A stretch of 32,934 bases of DNA from Candidatus Latescibacterota bacterium (lineage in GTDB: Bacteria > Latescibacterota > Latescibacteria > Latescibacterales > Latescibacteraceae): the NCBI GenBank assembly GCA_016927495.1, contig JAFGMP010000067.1, positions 1-32,934 of the forward strand, given 5' to 3'. How positions within the stretch are numbered: position 1 is the first letter of the stretch; each line of letters begins with the position of its first letter. A program made the position numbers and the translations under genes. Positions 1 to 9,474 of the stretch are shown one piece after another. The notes below the pieces were generated by a model. It saw only the letters and a program-made list of their open reading frames with translations, was not told where the DNA came from and made no database searches.

Positions 1-85
1 ATGTGGTTCATGAACCGCCGTGGTACGGAACCGTACGCCCGGTGGTGTGGGAGGACGGTGGGGGCGACCCCGCCTCCTACCCGAT
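1..85 (+). mobile_element. 3' end of a group II intron (domains V and VI), truncated by window edge
   Basis: Positions 14-46 fold like a group II intron domain V. ACCGCCG (14-20) pairs with CGGTGGT (40-46) with one G-U pair, then a bulge, then GTACG (23-27) pairs with CGTAC (32-36) under a four-base loop. A second hairpin follows, with GGAGG near 50-54 against CCTCC near 73-77, then a short ACCCGAT tail. This matches domain VI with its branch-point region and the 3' splice site near position 85. The arrangement resembles bacterial class C introns, which from established knowledge commonly insert just after intrinsic terminators. The reverse transcriptase/maturase gene and the 5' part lie left of the window. 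The exact boundary is inferred from the usual intron ending, and the class is a judgement by eye. Confidence 0.72.
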
Positions 86-120
86 TTCTGAAAATTATGT
101 TGAATGAATCCTTAATCCGG

Positions 121-147
121 TTGTATATTCTTTTACGGGAATATAAT
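121..147 (+). promoter_or_regulatory. candidate promoter for the HDOD gene
   Basis: TTGTAT (121-126) and a perfect TATAAT (142-147) are separated by 15 bases, which is shorter than the usual 17. A small inverted repeat, GGAATA at 138-143 against TATTCC at 160-165, overlaps the -10 box and could be an operator. The region lies just downstream of the intron end and about 90 bases before the HDOD start. Confidence 0.3.
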
Positions 148-237
148 CAATAATGCGATTATTCCAATACATTTAGCGCTATATTTCAGGAAAAAATATT
201 TTCAACTTTACCATAAAAATACGAAAGGGTTCACTTT

Positions 238-1173
238 ATGAATGATAAATCGGATGATTTTCAGAAAAACACATGGAAACCTGTTCGTGCGGATAACATA
301 GATCGGGAAATCGTATCCCGTTACCATGAAATACTTGAATATTTACCGGCTTTACCGGGCCATGTTTTTGAGTTGTTAACAAGCATATCCGATTCGGAAA
401 GCAGTTCAAAAAACATCGCCGATATCACCTCATCCGACCCTGTTCTGGCATCTAAAATATTAAAGATTGTCAATTCTGCATATTATAGCCTTCCCGATAA
501 AATTGACAATCTTCAATTAGCAATTGTACTGCTTGGATATGAAGAAGTGAGAAATATCGCTCTTCGGTGCAGCGTTCATAATATTATCGGCACCGGGGGC
601 GATTTTAAAGGTTATGACGTTCGTCATCTCTGGAAACATTCGTTTCTTGTGTCAGTTTGTTCCGGCTTGCTTGAGAAGAAACATGATTTAGACCGTGAAG
701 GTGTATTATTGACTCTGGGATTGCTTCACGATATCGGTAAATATGTGCTCTTTAACGCCGCAATCATCATGCGGAAGAAAGGTATGAAAATCGGAGATAT
801 AAGCAACGATTCAGCACGTTCATATATGCTGAAACATGAAGAAGAGATGTTTGGTGTAAATCATGCTGTTATGGGATCGATGATAGCAAAAAAATGGGGA
901 TTATCAGAGAGACTTTACACCGTTCTCGAATATCACCATTACCCTTCTTTTTTCGGGTTGGAAACGATTCCTGAAAAGTATGTCAGGGATGTCGCTGTGG
1001 TAAGTATATCCGATTACATAATCAACATACTGACCGGGAAAAATCAGCTTCCCATGCCATCACAGGTATTTTTCGACATACTCGGTCTTGAACCGATTAA
1101 AGGTAATGTTATAAGTGATGGATTGAGAAACAAGCTTGAAAAAGCACAGGATATGCTTACGTATTTGAAGTAA
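238..1173 (+). CDS. HDOD domain signalling protein
   Basis: This 311-residue protein matches the HDOD family, the catalytically degenerate relatives of HD phosphohydrolases that act in signal transduction. Visible marks are the helical N-terminal part with SDPVLASKILKIVNSAYY (about 66-83), an HDIGK motif at 164-168, and EYHHYP near 234. The full length is taken up by the HDOD domain, with no GGDEF, EAL, CheY or kinase domain, so it is probably a stand-alone adaptor acting in the cytoplasm. The ATG start is backed by GAAAGGG about 9 bases upstream. The gene is alone on the plus strand and converges on the next gene with a gap of about 20 bases. The partner and signal cannot be read from sequence. 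Confidence 0.85.
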   Translation: MNDKSDDFQKNTWKPVRADNIDREIVSRYHEILEYLPALPGHVFELLTSISDSESSSKNIADITSSDPVLASKILKIVNSAYYSLPDKIDNLQLAIVLLGYEEVRNIALRCSVHNIIGTGGDFKGYDVRHLWKHSFLVSVCSGLLEKKHDLDREGVLLTLGLLHDIGKYVLFNAAIIMRKKGMKIGDISNDSARSYMLKHEEEMFGVNHAVMGSMIAKKWGLSERLYTVLEYHHYPSFFGLETIPEKYVRDVAVVSISDYIINILTGKNQLPMPSQVFFDILGLEPIKGNVISDGLRNKLEKAQDMLTYLK

Positions 1174-1192
1174 ACAATGACTAAAAAGCCGG

Positions 1193-1882
1193 TTATTTGA
1201 ACAGGAGTTTAATTTTACTCCATGTATTATATTGAGAAGTGTTTGGATATCCGAAATTATCTCCTATACCGCCCACAATTGTTGCGGTATGATCTATCTC
1301 TGCCCGTAACGCGGATGTTTGATTGAATGTTTCAATACCATCTTTTTCAAAACCACTTCCTAAAAATGCCACAAACATGATGTTGTCACGGCGTGTACAA
1401 TTGAGTCTGTTCAACAGATTGTCAAGTCCTCTGCCCACGGGAATCGATATAATAAGGGGAGAACTTTTTGAAAAATTGAACGAATCTTGTTCGCGACCAT
1501 TGACAAGAACCAGAAATGTAACATTAAAAAAAGTTGATGCGGATCCGGCATCTTCAAAAAAATCACCCCGCACATTAAGTATGACCCGTATTTCAACGGG
1601 ACGGGTATCCGGCGACTGATTCAAATGAAACGAAACGTCCTCCATATCCTCCAAAATATCACGGTATTGTGACTGTCCGCCTGAAAGCTGATAATCCACG
1701 ATTACAAATTCATTACCATCACCGGTAAGCACCGGGCCATTGCTGTAATATGGTTTCAGATAGAGTTTCCATGTGATTTCGGCGGAAATAACTTTTGGAA
1801 TGAATCCGGTAAACAAGAATAATACAACGAGGGAAAGAACTTGTCTGATCATTGAATCCATCGGTATAAAAATTGTTTTCAT
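1193..1882 (-). CDS. secreted protein of unknown function
   Basis: I do not recognise this 229-residue protein. It begins with a probable signal peptide: MIRQ at residue 11, then a hydrophobic run (LSLVVLFLFTGFIP), then VISA before EITW, which suggests signal peptidase I cleavage near residue 34. The rest is rich in beta-prone and polar residues (ITWKLYLKPYY, VEIRVILNVRG, FFNVTFLVLVNG) with a single cysteine in the mature part. This is compatible with a small beta-sandwich envelope protein, but that is a guess. Three ATG codons are possible starts (residues 1, 8, 11), none with a good ribosome binding site. The longest is kept because a good promoter sits just upstream. It converges on the HDOD gene, and no functional link is visible. 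Confidence 0.65.
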   Translation of the reverse strand: MKTIFIPMDSMIRQVLSLVVLFLFTGFIPKVISAEITWKLYLKPYYSNGPVLTGDGNEFVIVDYQLSGGQSQYRDILEDMEDVSFHLNQSPDTRPVEIRVILNVRGDFFEDAGSASTFFNVTFLVLVNGREQDSFNFSKSSPLIISIPVGRGLDNLLNRLNCTRRDNIMFVAFLGSGFEKDGIETFNQTSALRAEIDHTATIVGGIGDNFGYPNTSQYNTWSKIKLLFK

Positions 1883-1903
1883 TACAGCTAAAAGTACATA
1901 TAA

Positions 1904-1932
1904 AAAATAGGGAAATCATGTGCTCTTGTCAA
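1904..1932 (-). promoter_or_regulatory. candidate promoter for the secreted protein gene
   Basis: Read on the minus strand, a perfect TTGACA (1927-1932) is followed after 17 bases by TATTTT (1904-1909). The predicted transcript would start near 1897, leaving a leader of only about 15 bases before the ATG at 1882. That is short and lacks a clear ribosome binding site. Confidence 0.45.
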
Positions 1933-2357
1933 TCGGAATTTGTTTTAAATCACAGGCAGAAGGCACAAATGCACAGAGACAGATGGGGAGAAAATCAGTA
2001 ACAAAGATACAAAGTGACAGAGTAGTTTGAAAAGACAGGCAGAAGACACAGATTCAATCTTTTTATAAATTACTCACAAAAATTTATTGCATAAAAAAAT
2101 TATAGTTGTATTTTTAAAGTAAATATTGATATTTCGTTCAACTTAACGTGGTGATTCCTGTGTTAAAAAGAAAAATACATACGGTTTTACTGCTATTTAT
2201 TTAATACTATTAATACACGCTCATCCACTTACTTATATAAATCGCATTATGCGTGACTTAAAATATCCAGCGTATTATAAACATCTAACTTCCTTTTTAG
2301 AATCATATCCGTATTCATCTGTGGCCAATAATTTTTAAATGTTACTTGGTATATCAC
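1933..2357. other. gene-free region between the secreted protein and groEL
   Basis: No credible coding region is seen on either strand. The left third holds purine- and CA-rich repeat remnants (see 1952-2050). The rest is AT-rich without an obvious promoter or RNA gene. The right edge is the groESL terminator. Confidence 0.6.
1952..2050. repeat. degenerate direct repeat, ACAGGCAGAAGRCACA
   Basis: ACAGGCAGAAGGCACA at 1952-1967 recurs as ACAGGCAGAAGACACA at 2035-2050, 15 of 16 bases identical and 83 bases apart. The stretch between them contains further purine-rich units such as CACAGAGACAG and ACAAAGTGACAG. It looks like decayed low-complexity intergenic repeat material, and its function is unknown. 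Confidence 0.45.
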
Positions 2358-2390
2358 AAAAAAACGCCTGTGTCCGAAAACACAGGCGTT
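2358..2390 (-). terminator. intrinsic terminator of the groES-groEL operon
   Basis: On the minus strand, AACGCCTGTGT (2380-2390) pairs with ACACAGGCGTT (2363-2373) in an 11 bp perfect stem with a 6-base loop, followed at once by a run of seven T (2358-2364 as A on the plus strand). It lies about 30 bases after the groEL stop. This is a textbook Rho-independent terminator. Confidence 0.92.
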
Positions 2391-2420
2391 CGTTTTGCTT
2401 TATTGCATATAGAGCTTCTT

Positions 2421-4073
<1,653 letters not shown>

Positions 4074-4079
4074 TCAATG

Positions 4080-4370
4080 TTATGCATATACTGCAAGAAT
4101 GTCCGACTCAGACATGATAAGATACTCTTTACCATCAAACTTGAGCTCGGTTCCGCCATACTTCGAATACAATACCTTGTCGCCAACTTTGACATTCATC
4201 TTGATAGCTTTGCCGTTTTCATCCGTCCTGCCAGGACCTATTGCGACAACTGTGCCTTCTTGTGGTTTTTCCTTCGCGGTATCGGGAATAATGATACCAC
4301 CTACGGTTTTGGATTCTTCAACATCTGAAGGTTCCACCAATACTCTGTCTGCCAATGGTTTGATCTTCAA
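4080..4370 (-). CDS. groES: co-chaperonin GroES (10 kDa)
   Basis: GroES is the heptameric lid of the GroEL chamber. Starting at the TTG at 4368-4370 gives [14 protein letters not shown] (initiator read as Met) and 96 residues, the normal family length. A strong AGGAGG lies 6 bases before this TTG. An upstream in-frame ATG (4412) would add 14 unrelated residues and sits inside the CIRCE element, so it is rejected. Visible features are [11 protein letters not shown] at the N-terminus, the mobile loop around [19 protein letters not shown], and the C-terminal [17 protein letters not shown]. It is first in the groES-groEL operon. Confidence 0.95.
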   Translation of the reverse strand: MKIKPLADRVLVEPSDVEESKTVGGIIIPDTAKEKPQEGTVVAIGPGRTDENGKAIKMNVKVGDKVLYSKYGGTELKFDGKEYLIMSESDILAVYA

Positions 4371-4405
4371 AGTTACTCCTCCTTTATTAGTGGTTTGATA
4401 ACGAA

Positions 4406-4432
4406 TTAGCACTCAATAGGTGAGACTGCTAA
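4406..4432 (-). promoter_or_regulatory. CIRCE operator (HrcA binding site)
   Basis: TTAGCACTC (4406-4414), nine bases, then GACTGCTAA (4424-4432) matches the CIRCE consensus TTAGCACTC-N9-GAGTGCTAA with one mismatch in the second arm. It lies between the groES promoter and start codon, where HrcA is known to repress. This predicts that groESL is a heat-inducible HrcA target. hrcA itself is not in the window. Confidence 0.92.
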
Positions 4433-4452
4433 TTTTTTATGATCAGATTTAT

Positions 4453-4481
4453 AATATAAGCAAAAACAATCAGAATTTCAA
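4453..4481 (-). promoter_or_regulatory. candidate sigma-70-type promoter of groESL
   Basis: On the minus strand, TTGAAA (4476-4481) and TATATT (4453-4458) are exactly 17 bases apart. Transcription would start near 4446, so the CIRCE element would lie within the first 40 bases of the transcript, as in other HrcA-regulated operons. Confidence 0.6.
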
Positions 4482-4512
4482 CTTCATTTTTTATGATTTC
4501 ATTAATGGAAGT

Positions 4513-4549
4513 GAAAGGGACATTCATGAATAATACAAATGTCCCTTTC
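4513..4549 (-). terminator. stem-loop after dnaK, possible terminator
   Basis: GAAAGGGACATT (4513-4524) is a perfect 12 bp inverted match to AATGTCCCTTTC (4538-4549) with a 13-base loop, starting a few bases after the dnaK stop. No long T-run follows in the minus-strand direction, so it may be a weak terminator or an mRNA 3' end stabiliser. Confidence 0.55.
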
Positions 4550-4553
4550 CGAT

Positions 4554-6479
4554 TTAATCAACTACTTCAAAATCGGCATCGACTGCACCGGCATCAGTCT
4601 GTTTGCCTGCTGATTCCTTTTTTTCTGCCTGCGGTTCATGGCCTGACTGTGCTCCGGGACCGCCATGAGCATCCTGGGGATTAGTCTGTGCATACATTTT
4701 CTGTGCTGCTTCATGCCATGCCGCGTTCAATCCGTCACGTGCCGATGTGATTTCGGATATATCCGAACCCTTGATTGTTTCTTTTGCACGTTCAAGAGCC
4801 GCTTCGACTTTAGCTTTGGCGTCCGCATCCATGTTTGAACCCATTTCTTTCAGGTTCTTTTCAGTCTGATAAATGAGTTGGTCGGTTTCGTTACGGGCGC
4901 TGATTTCTTCTTTTTTCTTTTTATCTTCACCGGCATGAACTTCGGCATCCTTGACCATCTGCTTAATTTCACTTTCATTCAGGCCGCTTGAAGATTCGAT
5001 ACGGATATTCTGCTCTTTACCGGTTCCCTTATCTTTTGCCGACACATTGAGAATACCGTTTGCATCGATGTCGAATGTTACCTCGATTTGTGGTATACCC
5101 CGTGGGGCCGGTGGGATACCATCGAGGTGAAATCTGCCGATGGTTCTGTTTGCGGCAGCCATTTCACGTTCACCCTGAAGTACATGAATTTCCACTGAGG
5201 GTTGATTATCCGCCGCTGTGGAAAAGATTTCACTTTTCTTGCTTGGAATAGTCGTGTTGCGCTCTATAAGACGTGTGAATACACCGCCCAGGGTTTCGAT
5301 TCCGAGAGACAGCGGTGTGACATCCAGAAGCAGAACATCGTTAACTTCACCGGATAATACTCCTCCCTGAATAGCTGCCCCTGCCGCAACAACTTCATCG
5401 GGATTCACACCCTTATGAGGATCTTTACCGAACATCTCTTTAACAAGTTCCTGAACTTTCGGGATTCTTGTGGAACCTCCGACAAGAATTACCTCACCGA
5501 TCTGTCTGGCAGTAACACCCGCATCTTTTAAAGCGTTTTGAACAGGTTTACGGGTTCGTTCGATCAACTCGGCCGTAAGCTGTTCGAATTTGGCACGGGT
5601 GAGCTTTATGTTAAGATGTTTTGGGCCCGAGGCATCCGCTGTTATAAACGGCAGATTGATGTCTGTTTCAAGTGTATTCGATAATTCACATTTGGCTTTT
5701 TCCGCAGCTTCCTTGAGCCTCTGAAGCGCCATTGCATCTTTTCTCAAGTCAATTCCCTCATTTTTGAGAAAATCATCCGCGAGCCAGTCAACGAGACGCT
5801 GGTCGAAATCATCACCTCCGAGATGCGTGTCACCATTAGTGGACAATACTTCAAAAACACCGTCCCCAAGTTCGAGAATTGAGATATCGAATGTACCACC
5901 ACCAAGATCGAATACGGCTATTTTTTCATCATGTTTTTTATCGAGGCCATAAGCAAGCGATGCCGCTGTCGGCTCGTTGATGATTCTTCTGACTTCAAGG
6001 CCTGCTATGCGTCCCGCATCTTTGGTCGCCTGCCTTTGCGCATCGTTAAAATAAGCGGGGACTGTTACGATAGCTTCCGTTACCTTTTCGCCGAGGTATT
6101 CTTCGGCAGTCTGTTTCATTTTTTGAAGTATTACAGCCGAAAGTTCCGGCGGTGAGTATTCTTTATCATCAATTTTAACCCGTGCACTATCATTGGCGCC
6201 GCTTACCACCTTATATGGTACTTCCTTTATTTCCTGCTGAACCTCGGCAAAACGCCTGCCCATAAAACGCTTAATTGAAAAAATGGTACGTTGAGGATTA
6301 GTGACTGCCTGACGTTTTGCTATCTGTCCTACAAGACGTTCTCCTTTGTCGGTATAAGCAATTACGCTCGGTGTTGTTCTGCCACCCTCCTGGTTCGGTA
6401 TGACTACAGGTTGACCGCCTTCCATGACTGCAACCACTGAATTTGTTGTTCCAAGATCAATTCCAATTATACGAGACAT
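4554..6479 (-). CDS. dnaK: Hsp70 chaperone DnaK
   Basis: DnaK binds exposed hydrophobic segments of client proteins in an ATP cycle assisted by DnaJ and GrpE. The 641-residue protein is complete. It has [18 protein letters not shown] (about 5-22), the [15 protein letters not shown] and [13 protein letters not shown] signatures, [17 protein letters not shown], the interdomain linker [19 protein letters not shown] (about 382-400), a helical lid, and a G/P/Q-rich tail ending [16 protein letters not shown] lies about 7 bases before the ATG. The nearest same-strand genes are groES-groEL about 140 bases downstream on a separate promoter. grpE, dnaJ and hrcA, often its neighbours, are not in the window. 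Confidence 0.98.
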   Translation of the reverse strand: MSRIIGIDLGTTNSVVAVMEGGQPVVIPNQEGGRTTPSVIAYTDKGERLVGQIAKRQAVTNPQRTIFSIKRFMGRRFAEVQQEIKEVPYKVVSGANDSARVKIDDKEYSPPELSAVILQKMKQTAEEYLGEKVTEAIVTVPAYFNDAQRQATKDAGRIAGLEVRRIINEPTAASLAYGLDKKHDEKIAVFDLGGGTFDISILELGDGVFEVLSTNGDTHLGGDDFDQRLVDWLADDFLKNEGIDLRKDAMALQRLKEAAEKAKCELSNTLETDINLPFITADASGPKHLNIKLTRAKFEQLTAELIERTRKPVQNALKDAGVTARQIGEVILVGGSTRIPKVQELVKEMFGKDPHKGVNPDEVVAAGAAIQGGVLSGEVNDVLLLDVTPLSLGIETLGGVFTRLIERNTTIPSKKSEIFSTAADNQPSVEIHVLQGEREMAAANRTIGRFHLDGIPPAPRGIPQIEVTFDIDANGILNVSAKDKGTGKEQNIRIESSSGLNESEIKQMVKDAEVHAGEDKKKKEEISARNETDQLIYQTEKNLKEMGSNMDADAKAKVEAALERAKETIKGSDISEITSARDGLNAAWHEAAQKMYAQTNPQDAHGGPGAQSGHEPQAEKKESAGKQTDAGAVDADFEVVD

Positions 6480-6905
6480 TATAATTACCCCCTTAATAAT
6501 AAATTTTTATTTAGAATAATGCTAATAGGATGCCAAACAATACATAATGAGTATAAATTCCTGATATTATTATAACTTACGCTATCATGACTTTTTTTTG
6601 CAAATTTTTTTGTTTTCAGATTAACGCCATAAAGGCATAACAGACTGCCATTGTGGCGCTATATGTCGGCTCATATGTCATTCCTGAATTTATTATGCAG
6701 TGACTTGCAACATTATGTAGCGAAACAAAAAAATGAATGAAATTGATATATTGAAAATATGCATATATTTTTTCAAATAATTATTATTTCTATGTGAAAT
6801 TTATTTTATATAAAGTGAAACAAATCTTTATTATATTCATGTTTGTGTATAAATATTCGATAACTCAGCAAAACAAAAGAGTATTCCATGCCCTTCGTTC
6901 TCCGG
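6480..6905. other. divergent regulatory gap between dnaK and the PHP gene
   Basis: No coding region is seen. The region is very AT-rich, with an imperfect inverted repeat at 6625-6658 and a plus-strand promoter just beyond its right edge. For dnaK, TTGTTT and TATTCT about 16 bases apart (around 6507-6536, minus strand) form only a weak promoter candidate. No CIRCE-like sequence was found here, unlike upstream of groES. Confidence 0.5.
6625..6658. repeat. 34 bp imperfect inverted repeat upstream of dnaK
   Basis: CGCCATAAAGGCA (6625-6637) and TGCCATTGTGGCG (6646-6658) face each other across 8 bases. As RNA, 12 of 13 positions pair (one G-U). No T-run follows on either strand, so it is unlikely to be a terminator. 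Its position about 150 bases before dnaK, with no CIRCE present, makes an operator a possibility. Confidence 0.5.
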
Positions 6906-6934
6906 TTGATTTATCAAAGAATATATCCTATATT
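6906..6934 (+). promoter_or_regulatory. candidate promoter of the PHP-uppS-cdsA-dxr-rseP operon
   Basis: TTGATT (6906-6911) and TATATT (6929-6934) are spaced by 17 bases. The predicted start near 6941 gives a leader of about 35 bases to the ATG at 6976. It is the best promoter-like match before the first gene of the tightly packed operon. Confidence 0.45.
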
Positions 6935-6975
6935 ACATATTTAAATAGTTTATACGGAACTTTGAGGTGAGCGAA

Positions 6976-7845
6976 ATGCTGCACGGCACCATAGATCTTC
7001 ATATACATACGACCTGTTCCGACGGCCAGGATACACCGGAAGAAATCGTCGATGCCTATGTTCAGGGCGGTTATACGACAATTGCAATTACCGATCATGA
7101 TTCAGTTGATGGTGTTATACGGGGGCTTGAGGCAGCGAAAGACAAACCGATTGAATTGATCCCCGGTATAGAGCTTTCCTCGATTGAGGATATATATGAT
7201 ATACATATTCTCGGATATTATATGAATTATGATAATGACGAATTCAGGAAACGAATCGCATTTTTTAAAGAAAAGCGTAAAGAACGGGCCGAGGAAATTG
7301 TGAAAAACCTTAATTTTCTCGGGCTCGACATCCAGTTCGAGACCGTGCTCAGGATAGCGCACGGCGCACCGGTGGGCCGTCCACATATAGCAGAGGCGCT
7401 GCTGTCGGAAGAATTAATTATGACATATAATGAAGCTTTTGCCAGGTATATCGGTGATCAGGGGCCTGCATATGTGCCGAAATACAAAGTTACCCCAGCA
7501 GAGGCGATAGAACTCATACTCAACAGCGGTGGTATTCCTTCGCTTGCACATCCCGGAGTTCTCAACCGCGAAGAATTCATTTTTGAACTTATAGAGTACG
7601 GCCTTGTCGGTCTTGAGGCTATTCACCCGCTGCATACACCCGAGAAGCAGCTCTATTATGAAAAGCTCGCTAAAAAATACGGACTGATCGTTACAGGCGG
7701 TTCCGACTGGCATGGTAAAGACCGAAGAAGGAGTTTTAAGGAACTCATCAATTCGCGCCGGGTGCCCCAAAAGACAATTAACGATATGAAGTCATTTCTC
7801 AAGAACAGGAAACGTATTGAAAAAGAACTTTACCGAAGACCGTAA
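6976..7845 (+). CDS. PHP domain phosphoesterase (YciV/RNase AM-like)
   Basis: This protein of about 289 residues has the metal-binding motifs of the PHP superfamily: DLHIHTTCSDG near the N-terminus, ITDHDSVDG, PGIELSS, GRPHIAEAL, SLAHPG, and GGSDWHG near residue 250. The small stand-alone form resembles E. coli YciV (RNase AM), which acts on 3',5'-nucleoside bisphosphates and 5' ends of RNA. That substrate is inferred from family resemblance only. The ATG at 6976 is chosen because AGGTGA lies 5 bases before it. A GTG at 6967 in the same frame lies inside that site. Its 3' end overlaps uppS by 29 bases, so the two are probably translationally coupled. The link to lipid carrier synthesis is positional. 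Confidence 0.85.
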   Translation: MLHGTIDLHIHTTCSDGQDTPEEIVDAYVQGGYTTIAITDHDSVDGVIRGLEAAKDKPIELIPGIELSSIEDIYDIHILGYYMNYDNDEFRKRIAFFKEKRKERAEEIVKNLNFLGLDIQFETVLRIAHGAPVGRPHIAEALLSEELIMTYNEAFARYIGDQGPAYVPKYKVTPAEAIELILNSGGIPSLAHPGVLNREEFIFELIEYGLVGLEAIHPLHTPEKQLYYEKLAKKYGLIVTGGSDWHGKDRRRSFKELINSRRVPQKTINDMKSFLKNRKRIEKELYRRP

Positions 7846-8623
7846 GAAAGTTATTAAAAAGGGAGCGCTGCCGAAACATGTGGCTATTATCATGGACGGT
7901 AACGGACGGTGGGCGAAAAGCCGCGGATTAAAACGTATTGACGGCCATCGTGCTGGAATCGATACCGTTCGCCGTATTGTACGTCTTGCGGGTGAGATCG
8001 GTATTGGTTATATGACCCTGTATACGTTTTCGTCCGAAAACTGGAACCGACCTCCGGGAGAGATACGGGGTTTGATGGAAATTCTTGCTCAAACTCTCGA
8101 GAAAGAAATACCGGAGTTACATGAAAACGGCGTCAGGCTTCAAACAATCGGTGATATATCAGCGTTGCCGAAAAGAAGCCGTGACGCGCTTTATGAGGCT
8201 GTCGAAGCGACATCGAAAAACACGGGTCTGACACTTGTTCTTGCCTTGAATTATGGCGGGCGTGATGAAATTGTGCGGGCAATAAAGTCTATTGCCCGTA
8301 ATGTGCGGGATGGACAATTAAATCCTGACAACATCTCATATAAAAATGTTGAATCTGCACTCTATACTGCCGGGATACCGGATCCCGATCTGCTCATCCG
8401 TACTTCCGGAGAGTTCAGGCTTTCAAATTTCCTTCTCTGGCAGTTGGCCTATACGGAACTCTGGATAACCGATGTTATGTGGCCGGATTTCTCTGATATG
8501 GAATTTTTCGATGCTCTTGAATCGTACGGAATCCGTGAACGGAGATTTGGAAAAACAAGCCAGCAAATAAACAGAATGACCCGGAAAGTTGCATCGTATA
8601 TTATTAAAGGGGAAAGCCAGTAA
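7817..8623 (+). CDS. uppS: isoprenyl transferase (undecaprenyl diphosphate synthase)
   Basis: UppS adds isopentenyl units in cis to farnesyl diphosphate to make the C55 carrier for peptidoglycan and other envelope polymers. Motifs are AIIMDGNGRWAKSRG, with the catalytic Asp at residue 27 when counted from the TTG, GHRAGIDTVR, TLYTFSSENWNRP, and the substrate-binding RTSGEFRLSNFLLWQ followed by YTELW. The length is 268 residues. The TTG at 7817 is the best available start, with AGGAA about 6 bases upstream, placing the start inside the PHP gene. The next in-frame ATG would remove the active site. Its stop overlaps the cdsA start by one base (TAATG). Confidence 0.95.
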   Translation: MKKNFTEDRKKVIKKGALPKHVAIIMDGNGRWAKSRGLKRIDGHRAGIDTVRRIVRLAGEIGIGYMTLYTFSSENWNRPPGEIRGLMEILAQTLEKEIPELHENGVRLQTIGDISALPKRSRDALYEAVEATSKNTGLTLVLALNYGGRDEIVRAIKSIARNVRDGQLNPDNISYKNVESALYTAGIPDPDLLIRTSGEFRLSNFLLWQLAYTELWITDVMWPDFSDMEFFDALESYGIRERRFGKTSQQINRMTRKVASYIIKGESQ

Positions 8624-9474
8624 TGTCCGCTTCCGGAATTGCCGATAACTCCCTGGTTAAAAGGGTGGTTGTCGGTATTTTTTTTGCACCGCTGCTGGTA
8701 TGGTTTTTCCGGAGAGGCGGTTATCCGTTTTTCGCTTTTGTTGTATTTCTCACTGCTTTTGGCCAGTGGGAATTATTTCGCATGTTACATGACAGACTCA
8801 GGTTCGTTCACCGGTTGGCTGGTTTTATTTCCGGGATGCTTATTATTATAGGTACTTATATTATGACATTCAATGTTATAACCGGGATAATCATAGCTTT
8901 TCTTGTTTTTATATATGTGGTAGAAATTGTGACGGGAAAGGAGCACAGGCTCGAAAACATCGTGCTATCCTTGTTTGTTACGGTGTATCCTGCTCTTTTC
9001 ATTGCTTGTATGCTGAAACTCAGCTTGGTTCCCGATGTGACAGAATCGATACAGGGGAGATATATTCTCCTTTTTATGCTGTTCGTAATATGGATTTTTG
9101 ATACGTTGTCTTATTTTTCTGGACGGCTTTTTGGAAAACACTCTTTTTTCCAAAGTATATCACCCAAAAAAACGGTTGAGGGATTCTGCGGTGGAATTGC
9201 CGGAGTTATTGTTTTTGCTGTCGGTACCGGCATATATGCAGGGAAAGAATTGTTATTGCATGCGATTGTATTTGCCGTTCTTGTCGCTTTGGCCGGACAG
9301 GCCGGTGACCTGTCTGTTTCGATAATCAAGCGCGACAGGGGAGTAAAGGATTCATCGAACCTGATTCCCGGTCATGGCGGTATACTTGACAGATTCGACA
9401 GCCTGATATTTGCATCACCGGTTGCTTATGCATATGTATTGTTAGTTATCCGATTCTCCGGAGGTAATTATTGA
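8623..9474 (+). CDS. cdsA: phosphatidate cytidylyltransferase
   Basis: CdsA makes CDP-diacylglycerol from phosphatidic acid and CTP at the inner membrane, the branch point for phospholipid synthesis. The 283-residue protein is strongly hydrophobic with about seven or eight membrane segments. Near the C-terminus it carries the family signature SVSIIKRDRGVKDSSNLIPGH, continuing GGILDRFD (roughly residues 231-259), which fits the S-x-x-K-R-x4-K-D...H-G-G-x-x-D-R-x-D pattern. The ATG overlaps the uppS stop by one base and GGGGAAAG lies upstream. The end overlaps the dxr start (TTGA). uppS-cdsA-dxr-rseP is a widely conserved order. Confidence 0.95.
   Translation: MSASGIADNSLVKRVVVGIFFAPLLVWFFRRGGYPFFAFVVFLTAFGQWELFRMLHDRLRFVHRLAGFISGMLIIIGTYIMTFNVITGIIIAFLVFIYVVEIVTGKEHRLENIVLSLFVTVYPALFIACMLKLSLVPDVTESIQGRYILLFMLFVIWIFDTLSYFSGRLFGKHSFFQSISPKKTVEGFCGGIAGVIVFAVGTGIYAGKELLLHAIVFAVLVALAGQAGDLSVSIIKRDRGVKDSSNLIPGHGGILDRFDSLIFASPVAYAYVLLVIRFSGGNY

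Noticed and set aside
1-85. Possible peptide reading frame (MNRRGTEPYARW-like) at the left edge
   Set aside because: Such peptides are a common mis-annotation of group II intron domain V. The RNA fold explains the sequence.
1952-2050. CRISPR array
   Set aside because: There are only two degenerate copies, with no regular spacers and no cas genes.
4493-4684. 63-codon plus-strand open frame over the dnaK 3' end
   Set aside because: It covers the stem-loop and the antisense of the dnaK tail. No ribosome binding site was seen.
6625-6658. Inverted repeat upstream of dnaK as a transcription terminator or CIRCE
   Set aside because: No T-run follows on either strand and the arms do not resemble TTAGCACTC. 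It is kept only as an inverted repeat.
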